64,000 nt of DNA from Cyclaneusma minus (GCA_037179335.1 JAKZHN010000029.1:372001-436000); one strand, 5' to 3'; shown: positions 10,494-22,121, counted from the first letter of the stretch. Notes: generated by a model not told the origin, from the sequence alone. Made by a program: numbers and translations.

Positions 10494-11631
10494 CTAGATA
10501 TTCTTCGTAATACCAGGCTGTATCTGTTCCAAAATCTCCGTCAACTCCCCATACACTCTCCTCTGTAAAACACCCTCCTTGTCCTCCTTAGCCAACCCCT
10601 CGACCGGCTTCACAATACTCTCGCTAATATACTGTCCGTGACTTTCCGTGCCCGCAGCCGCAGCCGACACCAGGATACCACCCCCAACCTCTGAGGTCCT
10701 TGCAAGCAACCGTCTGATCAGCCCAAACACGAAACCTCGCAACCCACCCCATTCTCTAGAAAGCTCCGAATAACACAATCCAGGATTGACGGTGTTGAGA
10801 ACCAGAGGCTCCGATGCGTGAGGGCCAGCTTTTATCTGAGCAGCTAGTTCACGGACCGTGAAGACTTCCAAAAGCTTGGAGCACATGTAGCGATCGCCCA
10901 TGTACTTTGGCTCATTCCTATTCAGTGCCTCGAAGATCTTCTCCTCGTGTCTTTCTGCAAAGCTCGCCTGTCACCCAGTCAGTCCGTTTCCTACCCTGAA
11001 ACACCCTTTGGGGAATTCCCCGGTATTTGTGGATATTCAGAGTAACTGCGATTATTCCGAGCAGTTCAGAACTCAACCGTCGACAGGGGAAAAAGAAAAA
11101 AAAAAGACATACGTAGCCATGGACATCGGAGCTAGTAATCACCAGCCTCGGATCAATCCCCCATCTCTTCCCATTGCTTCTCAACACCGGCAAAAGATTC
11201 AAAGCCATCAAAAAAGTCCCAATGACATTAACCGCCACCGTACTCTCCCACCCCTCCATTATCTCAAACCGCGGCTTATTTACCCCCGCATTCTCCATCA
11301 CAACATCAATCCTATCCATCTTCCCCGCCTTCGCGCAAAACGCCTGTATCGACTCCCAATTCCCCATATCCACCTGCCACACCTCGCAAACTCCTTTTCG
11401 TCCAGTAGCAGCTTCGATAGACTTGATAGCAGCCTCGCCCTTGGAAATGGAGCGACAGGCGAGGATAACGCGAGCTGCGTTGAGACGCACAAGGTGAGTG
11501 GCGGCTGCGAGACCGAGCCCGGTGTTGGCGCCGGTTACGATGATTGTTTGGCCGGCGAAGGAGCTGGTGGGGAGAGAGATGTGTTGCAGCTGAGTGCGGA
11601 TGAAGACGAAGATTGTGTAGAAGATCCCCAT
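10494..11631 (-). CDS. Short-chain dehydrogenase/reductase
   Basis: Exons 11631..11113 and 10967..10494 join in phase 0 to 330 residues. An N-terminal hydrophobic segment (FYTIFVFIRT) precedes the Rossmann fold: TGANTGLG cofactor loop near residue 33, ACRS (Arg suggests NADP(H)), ENAGV, the catalytic Ser in VITSSD (about 168), and the YMCSK active site (Y200, K204). It resembles the retinol dehydrogenase / WW-oxidoreductase type of classical SDR, so it probably oxidises or reduces a lipophilic alcohol or ketone at a membrane; the substrate cannot be told. The 145-bp intron starts with a long T tract on the coding strand and carries a small repeat-like remnant. Confidence 0.88.
11018..11072. 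repeat. Possible remnant of the 19-bp repeat in the SDR intron
   Basis: GTGGATATTCAGAGTAACTG and GATTATTCCGAGCAGTTC resemble two to three decayed units. Confidence 0.35.
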
Positions 11632-12566
11632 GCTGGCGGAGCTTGAAGCGAGACTCGAGCTTGGGAAACGAGAGAAGGGTTCGACCAGTATGGCTACTCG
11701 AAACAGGCTTGAGACTTGAGAGTGAAGACTCGAGAACTAGTGAAATCGTTACGCAGAAGCGAGGAGCATGAAACACAGTACTTATATTTGAGACTTCTTG
11801 ACCTTTCTGAACGGGAAAACGCGGTTCGTATGACTTAAGTCCGAATTCTTCGATGACACCACCAAGTTTGCGGAATTATGACATCGGTCCTCGTAAAATC
11901 CGACCATGTGATATATCAGCCGTAAATCGTAGTTGCTAAGCACCACTGCTATTTTTGTATGGAGGTAACACTTTCTGGATTCTCAGGCAATAGGCCGCTA
12001 GGCGGCAAAATTGTACGAATTGCGAATTGCAAAACATGATGGACAGTGGAGAGTTAGGTGAGAACGGTTAAAAGTCTGAAACCCCCCTAGGCGAAACTTG
12101 CTTGGAAATATTCCCAGCAAGTATGACAAGTTGACAACCCACAATGATTCGAAATATCTCCAATTATTGAGAGTATTCCCAATGACTGAGAGTTTTCCCA
12201 ATAATTGAATTTGAGCGTGCTTCCAATGATCGAGAATCTTTCCGATGATCACGAATAGTTCAAACAGTTCTCAGAAGGTTGAGAGGGCACCCGAGACGAG
12301 AGGGAGTTCAGGCTTCTAGCGTCACACCGTAGTGATTGATTGCTGGGTCCGGGAGCAGGCGAACCACCCGCCGGCGTCAGTCGAGTACTGTCTCGTACTA
12401 TACTCTATACAAATGCTCGCAGGAATGCCTAAACAATTTGCCGCCAACTTTTCAAGACGCCGCCCCAATAACTAAACCTCAACGAACAAATCCAAATGCG
12501 CCAAGACTACGCTATGCAAACCATTTACAATTTTCTCATTCAAAGGTCTCGAACCCATGGTGACCC
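11632..12566. other. Intergenic region with repeat array
   Basis: SDR promoter on the left, 3' flank of the zinc transporter on the right. A repeat array lies at 12106-12262. No gene is recognised in the rest. Confidence 0.5.
12106..12262 (+). repeat. 19-bp repeat array, forward
   Basis: About seven degenerate units, for example GAGTATTCCCAATGACTGA and GAGTTTTCCCAATAATTGA. Confidence 0.75.
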
Positions 12567-14317
12567 TTATGCAGTGAGAGCATTGCTGATACCCAGCAAG
12601 ATCATACCCAGGAATGCGAAGCCAACACCCAGGTTATGATTGTGGTTCAAGCTCAAAGCCTCGACAAACAAGTGCAATGCTACGCTTGCCATAATCCCGG
12701 AGGTCACGGCAAACATACAACCGTAAACAGCAAAGCCCGGAGCATGGCTGCTATTTCCAGCCAGCTTGAACCATAACGCAGCTATGCCAGCACCCAGGGG
12801 TTGACTTATGCCACCAAGGAGAGAACTCCAGAACATGGCACGGACACGACTCTTAAGTGCGAGGTAAAGGGGTAAAGCCATGGCAAAACCTTCGGTGATG
12901 TTGTGGATGAAGAGTGCCATGAATACAGCGAACCCAAGGGTCGGATTCGCGTGGTTGGTGGCGTAGGTAATGAAACCTTCAGGGAGCTTGTGAAGAGCAA
13001 TAGCAAGAGAGGTTTGCAGTCCTATAGACAGAAACGCATTCTCAGGAACGTGGTGGTGGTGCTGCGCTTCTACATCCAAGTCATCGTCCTCGTCATCAGA
13101 TTCGACAGCACCACCTTCTGGGGACCGTGAATGTGCTTTAGTGACTTTCCTCGAAGCTGGATAGATTCCCTTCAACGAAGAATTATCGGGGGCAGTGTCG
13201 CTTTCATCATCTCGTTCTTCTCGCAAAACAGGAATCCGAAAACTGGGTCCCTGAGAGAAAGTAGCGGTCCTCATCATAGTCGGTGCCCGTGAGGGTAGTT
13301 GTGACCTTGATCCGACATATTTGAAGCACTCCTGGCCACAGGGATCCGAATAACCGTAGCATGGTCCTCCCTCGTCGCACAGGTTTTTTTGGTCCTTGAC
13401 GAAAGACATGACACGCTTTTGGATTTGAACCATCGAAGGACGGCGCTCTAACGATCGGGATGCTCGGCGAGACCCCCCTGGGGCAGAGGATCGGAGATCA
13501 CCATGACTCAATCCCATCCTCCCAGTGCGACTCCGAGATAAACGTCGATTGCCATTCTCTGCAAGAAGTGGTGTGGTATCATTTGGTGCTCCATGCGCGT
13601 CTGCTGAATGAGAGCTCATCATCCCCGCCTCTTGATGGTTGTGACCGTGGTGGCCGTGGCTTCCGGCATGGTGATGGCTTGAAGTTGAGTGTGTTCGCGA
13701 GCGGAAGGGGGTTGCTGGATTCGTCTCGGTGTGGGTGTGGTCACAGTCCACTACGTGACTGGGGATGTAGGAGTGTAAGAACCTGGAAACAATTTGGATT
13801 CCAATGAATCCCAGCGCAAACCCTCCCACTAAAATCCATGCAGCCACAGATGGAGAAAAGCCGGCCTTTTCGAGATAGTTTTTTGATGACGGCAGCATGC
13901 CATACAGAGCCGAGAACAGCTTCGAATAATTAGCCAGAGGACAAAAAGCCAAAAAAAGGGCAAAATGAAAAAAATGAAAAGAAAGAAGGACGCTAGAATT
14001 TGAATGGTCGACTTACCATAACGCCGAAGCTCAAGCTCAAGGAGGCGCCGAGAAAGACATTACTGTCCTGGATGCGGAAGTCCTCTTTGCCTGGGATTTT
14101 GCGGACGATGATGTCGACGCATATTATACTGGCTCCGAATACACAGGCTGTTCCCACAGTCAATAAAGACGTCTCGATGACTTTCGCATAGCAGGCCTCA
14201 TCATTTGCCTCAAGTTTCCCAGGAGAACTTACCGAGACCGCTCACCACCGTCATGATCCAGCCGCGGGTATCATTGTCCAGAGCAGTCGCGCCGACGGGC
14301 AGGCTGATGACGTCCAT
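12567..14317 (-). CDS. ZIP-family zinc transporter (Zrt3-like)
   Basis: Exons 14317..14233, 14147..14017 and 13919..12567 join to 522 residues. The ATG at 14317 opens a first membrane helix (WIMTVVSGLACVFGASIICVD). Two further N-terminal helices are followed by a long cytosolic loop with a His-rich cluster (SHHHAGSHGHHGHNH) and Ser/Arg-rich stretches. The C-terminal half has the ZIP metal-site motifs ALHKLPEG and HNITEG, then helices ending GILLGISNALTA. The layout matches yeast Zrt3, which releases stored zinc from the vacuole to the cytosol. The His-rich loop probably senses or buffers zinc. I saw no obvious zinc-response element in the promoter. The assignment to ZIP is firm; the vacuolar location is inferred. 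Confidence 0.9.
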
Positions 14318-15429
14318 GTTGAGCGCGACAGTCACAGTGACTTTGGAAGAGGCTCAGCCCCCGAAATACGAGAGCCGGTTTCAGAGCAGCTCGAGAGGGG
14401 GATGGATGATGGGCCGCGTTCCAGATCAGCTGCAGGTCCCATGCGGCTCCTTGATGGTGATGCGTGGAAGATCGGTGCGATAGGCCCACAAAGAACGACA
14501 AAAATGATACTAGAGAAGCAGTAATAGGGTGAAGAAGGCCGCGAGAGCCAGGGGATGCACACGTAGATGATCCTAGGGAGAAGAGGGTGGAGGAGAGAGG
14601 GCACTGGGCGCTCGAGAAATGGGAAGAAGCTTCTTTATGTCGAGGGCGGATGGGGTGCACAGTAATAGGTAGTCGCAATGAAGTCTAGGTGATGGTGTAT
14701 ATCCCGAGACGCACAATTCAACGTTTGAGGTGGATAACTGTCATCACAATCGTCACTGCTCTATGAAGTGGACTCGGCGGGCAAGCAGTGGCGTCTCTCT
14801 GTTCTGAACCGCACGCAGCAGGATTTTGCTAAGCAGTACTCTAGCGACACCTTGGTGGTCAACGGCGAGGGAATATGACCACATGCTTGGCATGCGAAGG
14901 CTGGAGCCGCTGGACTCTGCACGTCGAAGGGCCTGGCAGGCTCGACGCACGCGCTAGATCTAATCGAGTCATCCCAAAACCGCAGCGGCCTCATTCTCGC
15001 TCTTGAGTCTTCAAGGCGAGAGTCCTCACCCCGTGTTGCAACGTGCGTGCTAACTCGAGAACATTCAACGTTCAGGCACATCACTGTGCCTTTTTGTGGT
15101 GCCAAGGTGCTCAGCTGCTTGGGGAAAGGACTGCGTCTGCTGAGCGGTGACATAAGCCGTCCCAAGGCCAATGTTCGACAAATGCGATCTTGGGCGATGC
15201 TGATTGGCTGGCGCCCCTGAACCCGAAAATTTAGAGACGTGACCGCGGACTCAAAACTGAGTGAGGTGCGATTCAAAAGCTCCCCCACCACGCGCCAAAG
15301 TCCCTGATCACCAGCGCCAAAGAGGGATCACGATCGCGGCGGGCCTCTCTCTCTCTTCTTCCTCCTGCTGAGCAATAAATACTTCGCGACTCGCTGTGGC
15401 AGCTCGGCTTGAGCTCCTTTTCCCTCGAG
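14318..15429. other. Divergent intergenic region zinc transporter / nuc1
   Basis: 1.1 kb with no supported ORF. Near nuc1 it shows a CT-rich tract (15346-15370) and an AATAAATA element at about 15373, a likely core promoter about 55 bp before the start codon. Confidence 0.45.
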
Positions 15430-16467
15430 ATGTCAAAACAAATGGCTATTATCGCAGCTTTGGGTTTCGGAACAGGAGCTGCCCTCACCGCAACCGCCAT
15501 GGTATCAACTCGCTCAAACACGAATTCTCAGCCTGTGGCCTCGGCCACAGATGCTTCACCACCACCAACCACCGCCGCGCCCGCCCCAGCCCCAGCCGCT
15601 GCCATCCTACAGGCGAAAGGCACAGTCCCTCCTGTCGATCCCAGCGGCCTCTTTCAATATGGCTTCCCCGGCCCTGTCGCCGATCTTGCGACTCGATCGG
15701 CTCTCGTCTCTTCCTACGACCGACGCCTGCGAAACCCATCGTGGGTGGCCGAGCACATCACGCCCGCCTCGCTTGCAGTCTCGAACGGGGACAGGAAACA
15801 CTCGGTCTTCATGGAAGATCCAGCTATCCCAGAGAAGTTTCGAGGCAAGCTGAAGGACTACTTCCGCTCCGGATATGACCGCGGTCACCAGGTCCCTGCC
15901 GCTGATGCGAAATGGAGCCAAGAATCCATGAACGAGACCTTCTTCTTGTCCAACATGTGCCCCCAAGTCGGCGAGGGCTTCAACCGAGACTACTGGGCAC
16001 ATTTCGAGGATTTCTGCCGTCGACTCACCCATAAATACCCATCCGTCAGAGTCGTCACGGGGCCACTATACCTGCCCAAGCGTGACACTGATGGCAAGTG
16101 GAGAGTCACCTACGAGGTTATCGGCAACCCGCCAAACATCGCCGTGCCAACCCACTTCTACAAGGTCATCTTCGCCGAAGATGGAACTGTGGGTGGACAG
16201 GTCGCTGTCGGTGCTTTCGTACTCCCAAACGCCGCGATCCCCAATAGCAAGCCCATCACAGACTTTGAAGTGCCGATCCAAGCGGTGGAAAGAGCTTCTG
16301 GCCTGGAGTTCGCGACCAAGCTGCCGGTCGAGAGGAGAAAGAGGTTGTGTACGGATACGGTCTGCTCGCTGGTGATTCGGGAATTTGCGGATAAGCAGAA
16401 GGCCTTCCAGGCTCCTGGTCAAGATCAGCCTGCTCGGAGGACAAGCCCTCGGAACTCGTCTTTGTGA
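15430..16467 (+). CDS. nuc1: Mitochondrial DNA/RNA non-specific endonuclease (Nuc1 / EndoG)
   Basis: A single uninterrupted exon of 345 residues. The first ATG is at 15430. The N terminus has a short hydrophobic segment (MAIIAALGFGTGAALTATAMV), as in Nuc1, which serves mitochondrial targeting and inner-membrane anchoring, then a Pro/Ala-rich linker. The catalytic beta-beta-alpha-metal core follows with the DRGHQVPAAD motif (general base His about 153) and the metal-binding Asn in NETFFLSNMCPQ. The family cleaves DNA and RNA, acting in mitochondrial recombination and, when released, in nuclear DNA breakdown during cell death. All active-site residues appear intact. Confidence 0.95.
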   Translation: MSKQMAIIAALGFGTGAALTATAMVSTRSNTNSQPVASATDASPPPTTAAPAPAPAAAILQAKGTVPPVDPSGLFQYGFPGPVADLATRSALVSSYDRRLRNPSWVAEHITPASLAVSNGDRKHSVFMEDPAIPEKFRGKLKDYFRSGYDRGHQVPAADAKWSQESMNETFFLSNMCPQVGEGFNRDYWAHFEDFCRRLTHKYPSVRVVTGPLYLPKRDTDGKWRVTYEVIGNPPNIAVPTHFYKVIFAEDGTVGGQVAVGAFVLPNAAIPNSKPITDFEVPIQAVERASGLEFATKLPVERRKRLCTDTVCSLVIREFADKQKAFQAPGQDQPARRTSPRNSSL

Positions 16468-17115
16468 TTCGGCGTTTTGTTACTGTACCTTGCTTGCATA
16501 GGTAGCATAGAGCGGCATTATTCTCTTTTCAACGGGTTGGCTTCCATCAAAGCGCGGCGGAGCATAGCTATGGCGTTCACGGAGTCACTTGGTTGATCTT
16601 TGTCTTTTGTGTCCCATCTGATCTTGACCCGCGAGCATTCTCTTATGTCTCTCGAGCAAGCGGGCGTTGCATTTTATCCGGCGATACCTGCAGTCTGTCT
16701 ACATATATACCCTTGCTTTAATCGAATAATATTGGGAAACGCTAAATCGCATCTGGAGTTCTGAAATCGCATACAGACTAAGCCTGTTTAAAAATACCTC
16801 TATTACTTTAAAGCCCCTTAATCGGTAATTATAGTCCCAATTCTTTGGAATACTCCCAATCACTTAGAACACATTCACGTCCCAACCACTTGAAATGTTC
16901 TCAATTATTTGGAATAAACCCAATTACTTAAAATACTTCCAGTCACTTCGTAAGTTCCAAACTACTATGCGAGTTCAAAAGTCCAGATGAGATTCAGTGA
17001 TTCCCCGAAGATCCATGTCTTGTCTAATCTATGATCATCGATGCCAAAACCATCCCGTTTCCCACCGTAATAGCAAATGCGCCGTCGCTATGCTTGAGTG
17101 CAAAAAACCAGAGAA
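16468..17115. other. Convergent intergenic region
   Basis: 3' flanks of nuc1 and the NFKBIL1-like gene; contains the repeat array at 16826-16985. Nothing else is seen. Confidence 0.5.
16826..16985 (+). repeat. 19-bp repeat array, forward
   Basis: About eight units, the clearest being GGAATACTCCCAATCACTT, GGAATAAACCCAATTACTT and AAAATACTTCCAGTCACTT. Confidence 0.85.
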
Positions 17116-18141
17116 TTATGCCTTCTCTCCTCGTGCTTCCGACCACATCTGATCGATGATTTGAAAAACAGCTGTAACGTTCGCCATGGTTGAAGGATCG
17201 ACTCCTTGCCCACCCAGTCTTTGCTGGATCTTGTCCGGATGCCACCTTACGCGCTCTATCTTCAGAGTCTTGACGAAGCTCGTTTCCGTAGGCTGGCCGC
17301 CGGTCGGGCCATTCAAGAAGAACTGCTTTATCTCCTCCTTATGCACATCCTTGGCTTTCCCACTCCTGACAGGCCAAGGGATCCTTCCTGTAGCAGCCTG
17401 CTCTCCCTCACCTTTCCCAAGTTGATCCCAAGCCCGAACATATGCATTCCACCGCTCCTCCCACTCTTTCCTTTCCCTCCTCCGCCCGCCCCGTTTGAGA
17501 CTCTCCTCAACCTTCCTCATAAAGTCGTCTCCCTCTTTTGCTCTCTCCTTTCCTTCCTTTGCCAGGCGCTCTTTCTCCTTTCTCGCTTCTTCGCGCCTCT
17601 TTTTCTCCTCCAAAAGTCCCTGGTGTGTCTTCTCCCACATCTTGGCCCGCACATACTGCGCATACTCGTCGTCGGTCATTTGTTCCAACTCGCCAGTGGG
17701 CCCGGCTTTCACGTTGGGATAGGTGTGGATTGGCTGTCCGTATACGCCCTCCCAGAATGAAGCGCCTTCGTCGTCGGCCATGGCATCAAAAAGACTCTCG
17801 CGGAATGCGACTTCCGGGTCCAGATCTGCTTCGGGTGAGGCATCTGAAGTCTGGAAGTCGTCGTCGACGGCGGGCGCAGAGCGCGAGTGGCGCGAGTGTT
17901 TGTGCCGTCTCTCGGAACGGTCGCGATGGCGATGCTTGCGAGGACGCACTTCATCGGCTTCCCTCAGAGAGGGACTGAGGGAACGCTCATCACGGTGAGA
18001 CGGTCGCTTCGGCTTTGAGGAGGACTTGAATCGGAATCTGGAGCGCGAGGCGCGACGGTATTCGTCGTCATTAGAGAGAGGGTCTTGGTGAGGGAGGTGT
18101 GGAGGCGAGGTTGTGGCGGAGGCCATATCTTGGATTCTCAT
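17116..18141 (-). CDS. NF-kappa-B inhibitor-like 1 (NFKBIL1)-like protein
   Basis: An intronless 341-residue frame from ATG 18141 (a second ATG five codons on is also possible). The N-terminal third is an Arg/Ser/His-rich disordered region of nuclear type (RHRDRSERRHKHSRHSR). A central charged helix (about 170-230) is followed by a C-terminal module with the DnaJ-like IERVRWHPDKIQQRLGG. This ending and the helix are the shared signature of the NFKBIL1 family, which in animals and plants is linked to splicing and mRNA export. Fungal members are uncharacterised as far as I know. There is no ankyrin repeat in this copy. It is divergent with the splicing-related NSRP1-like gene 384 bp away. Confidence 0.75.
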   Translation of the reverse strand: MRIQDMASATTSPPHLPHQDPLSNDDEYRRASRSRFRFKSSSKPKRPSHRDERSLSPSLREADEVRPRKHRHRDRSERRHKHSRHSRSAPAVDDDFQTSDASPEADLDPEVAFRESLFDAMADDEGASFWEGVYGQPIHTYPNVKAGPTGELEQMTDDEYAQYVRAKMWEKTHQGLLEEKKRREEARKEKERLAKEGKERAKEGDDFMRKVEESLKRGGRRRERKEWEERWNAYVRAWDQLGKGEGEQAATGRIPWPVRSGKAKDVHKEEIKQFFLNGPTGGQPTETSFVKTLKIERVRWHPDKIQQRLGGQGVDPSTMANVTAVFQIIDQMWSEARGEKA

Positions 18142-18525
18142 CGTTGGTTAGACAGAGTGGTGATGGTCATGGCTGCTAGCACATCAGATGTTACGTTAGT
18201 CTGAATTGCCCCGTAATATCGATGAGAAGTACAGTAGTTGACCAGAGTAGTTGATGTATGCGGAATGGCGATAAAGTAGTAGCCTGCTTTATCCAGTCGC
18301 GATAAGATATAAAATATGGATCTAGTCTAATTTAGAGTTTAGCGCCACCGGACTTTTGCTACCTCAGCCTCGCGGTCCGAGCAACCTTGAACTTCAAATC
18401 CCCCATCTCCATTCCTCTGCACTCTTCATTCTACTTGAGTCCCGCCTTTTTTCGACAAGAGCTCCCCGATACAACGTCTTTTACTGCAATCCTTCCGGCT
18501 GCGCATCAGCACCATAGCCATCAGA
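18142..18525. promoter_or_regulatory. Shared divergent promoter, NFKBIL1-like / NSRP1-like
   Basis: 384 bp separate two oppositely directed start codons of genes with probable RNA-processing roles. I see no clear TATA box; the right side is C/T-rich. Confidence 0.5.
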
Positions 18526-19725
18526 ATGAGTGGGAAAGGCCTCTCCTACGGATTAAACATCACCAAAAAGCCCGCCCTTGGCTCGCGACCTGCGCCAACA
18601 GGTCGCAAGAATCTCTTCGCAGATGATGACGACCTCGAGGAAAATGACAATGGGGCCACAGAAATTGGAGGCGTGGAGGAGATCGGCGAGTTCGGGGGCC
18701 TCTCGAGTACCACAGCCTCTGGAAACGGCTCGTCGAAACCCTCGCACGGCGCGAAATCCAAATCTGCTCTCGGAAATCCAAAGAAAGGACCTATCAACAT
18801 GTACGGTGATCTGTCGGACACGTTCAACTCCAAGAAACACGCGGATAAGGCGGCAGATGTCGATCCGAGTATAATTGATTACGACTCTTTTCTCGAATCC
18901 AAAAAGTCGGCACAGAAGAAGGTATCTGTCGAGGACCAGGAAAGGAAGCCAAAGTACATGGGCAATCTGATCGCAGCGGCCAATCTCAGGAAGAGGGACG
19001 CCGCTATTGCGGAAGAGAAGCGGTTAGCTAAGGAACGAGAAGCTGAGGGCGACGAGTTTGCAGACAAGGAGAAATTCGTTACTTCGGCGTACAAGAAGCA
19101 ACAGGAGGAAAACAGGAGGCTTGAGGAGGAGGAGAGGAGAAGGGAAGAGGAAGAGCAGAAGAAGAACAAGGGCACAGGTATGACGAGCTTCTACAAGAAC
19201 CTACTCAGCAAGAATGAAGAAAAGCATGCGGAAGTCGTCAAGGCAGCAGCAGAAAGAGCCAAGGATGGCCCGGAGGTTGAAGACGAGGAAAAGAAGACCA
19301 ATACAGAGGCAGATATTGCAAAGGAGATCAACGCGAAAAAAGCTGGTGCCATCGCCATCAACGACGAAGGTCAGGTTGTGGACAAGCGCCAGCTTCTGAA
19401 AGGAGGTCTGAACTTGGTACCGAAACCGAAGGGGGCATCTTCGGTCCAACAGAAGAGTGCTTCAGCGCCCTCGAGCCGCAACAACGTCTCGAACCCTGTT
19501 GGTTCTGGTGGGGGAAAGCAGGCCATGAGAGAACGCCAAACACGGATGATGGAGGCACAACTTGAGCAAGCCACGAAGCGGACATTAGAAGAGGAAGAGG
19601 AAGAAAGAGCAAAGGTTGAGCGGGCTTCGAAGAGCAGGAAGACGGAGGGCGATATATCCAGTGCACGAGAAAGGTATCTGGCAAGAAAACGGGAGGCCGA
19701 AGAAGCCAAGAAAGCTGGTGGTTGA
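18526..19725 (+). CDS. NSRP1 / CCDC55-like nuclear speckle splicing regulator (DUF2040)
   Basis: An intronless frame of 399 residues from an ATG in AGAATGAG. The N-terminal SYGLNITKK...KNLFADDDDLEE segment and the following DYDSFLESKK...KPKYMGNLI...RKRDAAIAEEKRLAKERE...KFVTSAYKKQQEENR...SFYKNLLSK block (about residues 115-235) are the DUF2040 signature. The block is a long charged coiled coil. The C-terminal half is low-complexity, with Glu-rich and Arg-rich patches and a final ARERYLARKRE helix. Animal NSRP1 sits in nuclear speckles and influences alternative splice-site choice; the same role is inferred here. No truncation is visible. Confidence 0.85.
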   Translation: MSGKGLSYGLNITKKPALGSRPAPTGRKNLFADDDDLEENDNGATEIGGVEEIGEFGGLSSTTASGNGSSKPSHGAKSKSALGNPKKGPINMYGDLSDTFNSKKHADKAADVDPSIIDYDSFLESKKSAQKKVSVEDQERKPKYMGNLIAAANLRKRDAAIAEEKRLAKEREAEGDEFADKEKFVTSAYKKQQEENRRLEEEERRREEEEQKKNKGTGMTSFYKNLLSKNEEKHAEVVKAAAERAKDGPEVEDEEKKTNTEADIAKEINAKKAGAIAINDEGQVVDKRQLLKGGLNLVPKPKGASSVQQKSASAPSSRNNVSNPVGSGGGKQAMRERQTRMMEAQLEQATKRTLEEEEEERAKVERASKSRKTEGDISSARERYLARKREAEEAKKAGG

Positions 19726-22121
19726 AGTTCTACGCCCTTTCTTGGGACTTGAGCACTACTAAACGTCTTCAGCTAGGCTGTGGGCAAAAGCTATGGCGGT
19801 CCGATACAGTGACTTGGATGTTTAGGAACCCGGTCTCTTTTCGTCAGACACGCCTTCTCATTCTGAGTCAAACTGTCTGGTTGAGCACTTGCTCCCAGAT
19901 GCCAAAATACCCACCCATCACTTCGATAGGAAGAGAATACATACAAATTCAAACCACATTACCCAAGGGTATCACATATTTCCTTGCATTTCTCTGATCG
20001 TCTCTACAGTTTATATCATGGTATCTGGTTCTAATTCCATTATACCACTCTTCGCAACCATTTCCCCCTTCGCGCAGCTAGGTATTTCCCTTCGGTACTA
20101 CTGTTGATGTTCAAGCTCTTGATCGGTCCAGTCTTCCAATACTCACTTATCTAGGGGTTCCTTCACCCGCTCGAAGGGAGGTTGATGAGTTGGGCTCAGG
20201 AAGTTCGCAGATCACGAGCCCACCACACGAGCCTTCCTTAATCAAATACTAAGAAAGATCTCTAGCACCCTCGAGACCATCCGCTGCCCCCGACCTTAAC
20301 GGTCTGAAATTTGTCTGACCATTCCGCGGGTGGCGAAAAAGGCACAAGGGATGGCGGAAGCAAAGTACTCCATGGAATTGAGCTGTTCAAAAACTCCGGT
20401 CGAAGCATTGTGAGTTTGGCAAGGAGTGGCTCGAAAACCAGAATCAGACGAGAGAAGTCACAGAATTGGAGGAAGCGGAGAGCGGAAGGCGATAGGTTAA
20501 GGTAGTTGATCGGGCAGAAGAGGAGCATCTTGGAACTTCGGTAGTCACCGAGCGGGGGTCTCGTTCGAAGGTTCAGTCTTAGGTTAGACTGGGAAGTAAG
20601 GTGTTTGCTTGGAAGTCTGATAGTTCGATCTGGGAGTTTGCAAGCTCTTGGGGAGGCGAGTTGGGACGAGTTCGGGTTTGTTCAAGTATTGACTAGGTAC
20701 TGATCAGTGATCAGCCATCCTGACCAAGTAACCTTTCTCTTCTCCCCCGATTGTATTCTTCTCTGGAGGTTGCACAAATTGTAAAACATGAATTACGAAA
20801 TACATAGCGGGCCAGCGGCTGGTTGCACTGCTGGATCTGGAACAGGCGGACGAACGGTTTTGTGACAGGAGGTTTGCTGGGGAAAACCGTATATTCAAAT
20901 TCATTTCCAAGCCGCCCAGTTATTGTAAGATAATATTTAGACTTCCAACTACCCGTCTTATTTTTAGAAAATGCAAAAGGCAGATTGGTAGGAAGGTAGA
21001 TTCTAAGAACGCAATCAGTGCGACAGAAATGCTTTGACTCGATATATGTAGCGCGATTCCTAGATCAAAGCTTTTAATTATGCTATTTTGACTTGCCAGC
21101 AGCCAGTTGCGGGCAATAGAGAGCCCTCTCCGATGGTACTCGATATTATTACTCTGATTGATGGATCACGACCTCAAGTACGAGTGCAGAAAATTGAACA
21201 TGAGTCAGCAGACGTGGCGGCAAAGATCGAGAGATGCGCGCCGGCGCACCCTCATATATTCCTACTTGAACAAACATAGAGCGGTAGGATGAGTCGATGA
21301 AAGGCGTGGGTTCTGCCGTGCTGCGTGCCCGTCAAAGTGGTCGCATTAATCTGGCGTCCGCCGGTTCCGTCATTATTGATGCTCCAGGTTCCCTCAAAGA
21401 GCAGACGCCAGACGGCAGAGCGACAACATAGTTAAGCTGCTTCCTAGCTCAGCGCCAGTAGGCCAATTCCTCGAGCGCTGCCCCCCTCTCTCCCCATCGC
21501 CAGTCCTGCAACACCCTCGAGCCCGTGGCCCTGCATTATTCCTGAGAATCTTAATCCCACGCAATTGAATCTTCTTCCTCCAAGCCTATCCACCTACGCT
21601 CCCACGCTCCCACGCTTCCTGTCCTACCCCGCCTGCCGAAATTGGCCGGCTCTCACAGTGTCGACCTGCTCCATTGCGACTAGCCACCATTGCTGCATCC
21701 TGCATTCCACGAGCTCTCTCATCGACCACCGTTGCATGCGCCTTAGACCCCTTCCCACCATCTCCTCGACTCTGCTTCCTCCGCCGCCCTCTCAACTGAG
21801 CCACATCCCGCTGGGCTACCGAGCATCAGCCCCCCTCCCCCCCTCCCCCGTAGTCCAGCGTCGCTTGGCTGGTCTCCTGCATGACACCTAGCCATTGCTT
21901 TGGCACGTCATTGCAGGCTCACTCAAGCCTTACTCGAGGCCTTGGATGCACGGCGAGGATACGCGAACTCAAATTCGCTTTTAGAAACCCTAGGGCCCCT
22001 TCGTCAATTGATTCGGTCTGCTAGCTCCCTCTCCCGAATCTAGGGAGCGGCGCGGCTAATTGAGAGACGCGCCCTCCAATCCTGCCTTCGGCTCGACAAA
22101 GAGTCCCTTTGAAGCATTTCT
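19726..22121. other. Long intergenic region and PKA leader
   Basis: 2.4 kb without a supported gene. Open frames at 20262-20528, 21088-21279 and 21565-21891 lack conserved features and sit in C/T-rich sequence. The last 600 bp (pyrimidine-rich, with CCCTAGGGCCCCTT) probably form the PKA promoter and a long leader. Confidence 0.45.
21946..21984 (+). promoter_or_regulatory. Candidate upstream ORF in the PKA leader
   Basis: ATG followed by 11 sense codons and TAG, 137 bp before the PKA start codon. It would lower translation of the kinase if the transcript begins upstream of it. The transcription start is unknown. Confidence 0.25.

Noticed and set aside
20262..20528. 88-codon minus-strand frame in the long spacer before PKA
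   Set aside because: It starts with an ATG and has hydrophobic residues, but no recognisable motif, splice partner or promoter element. Kept as chance.
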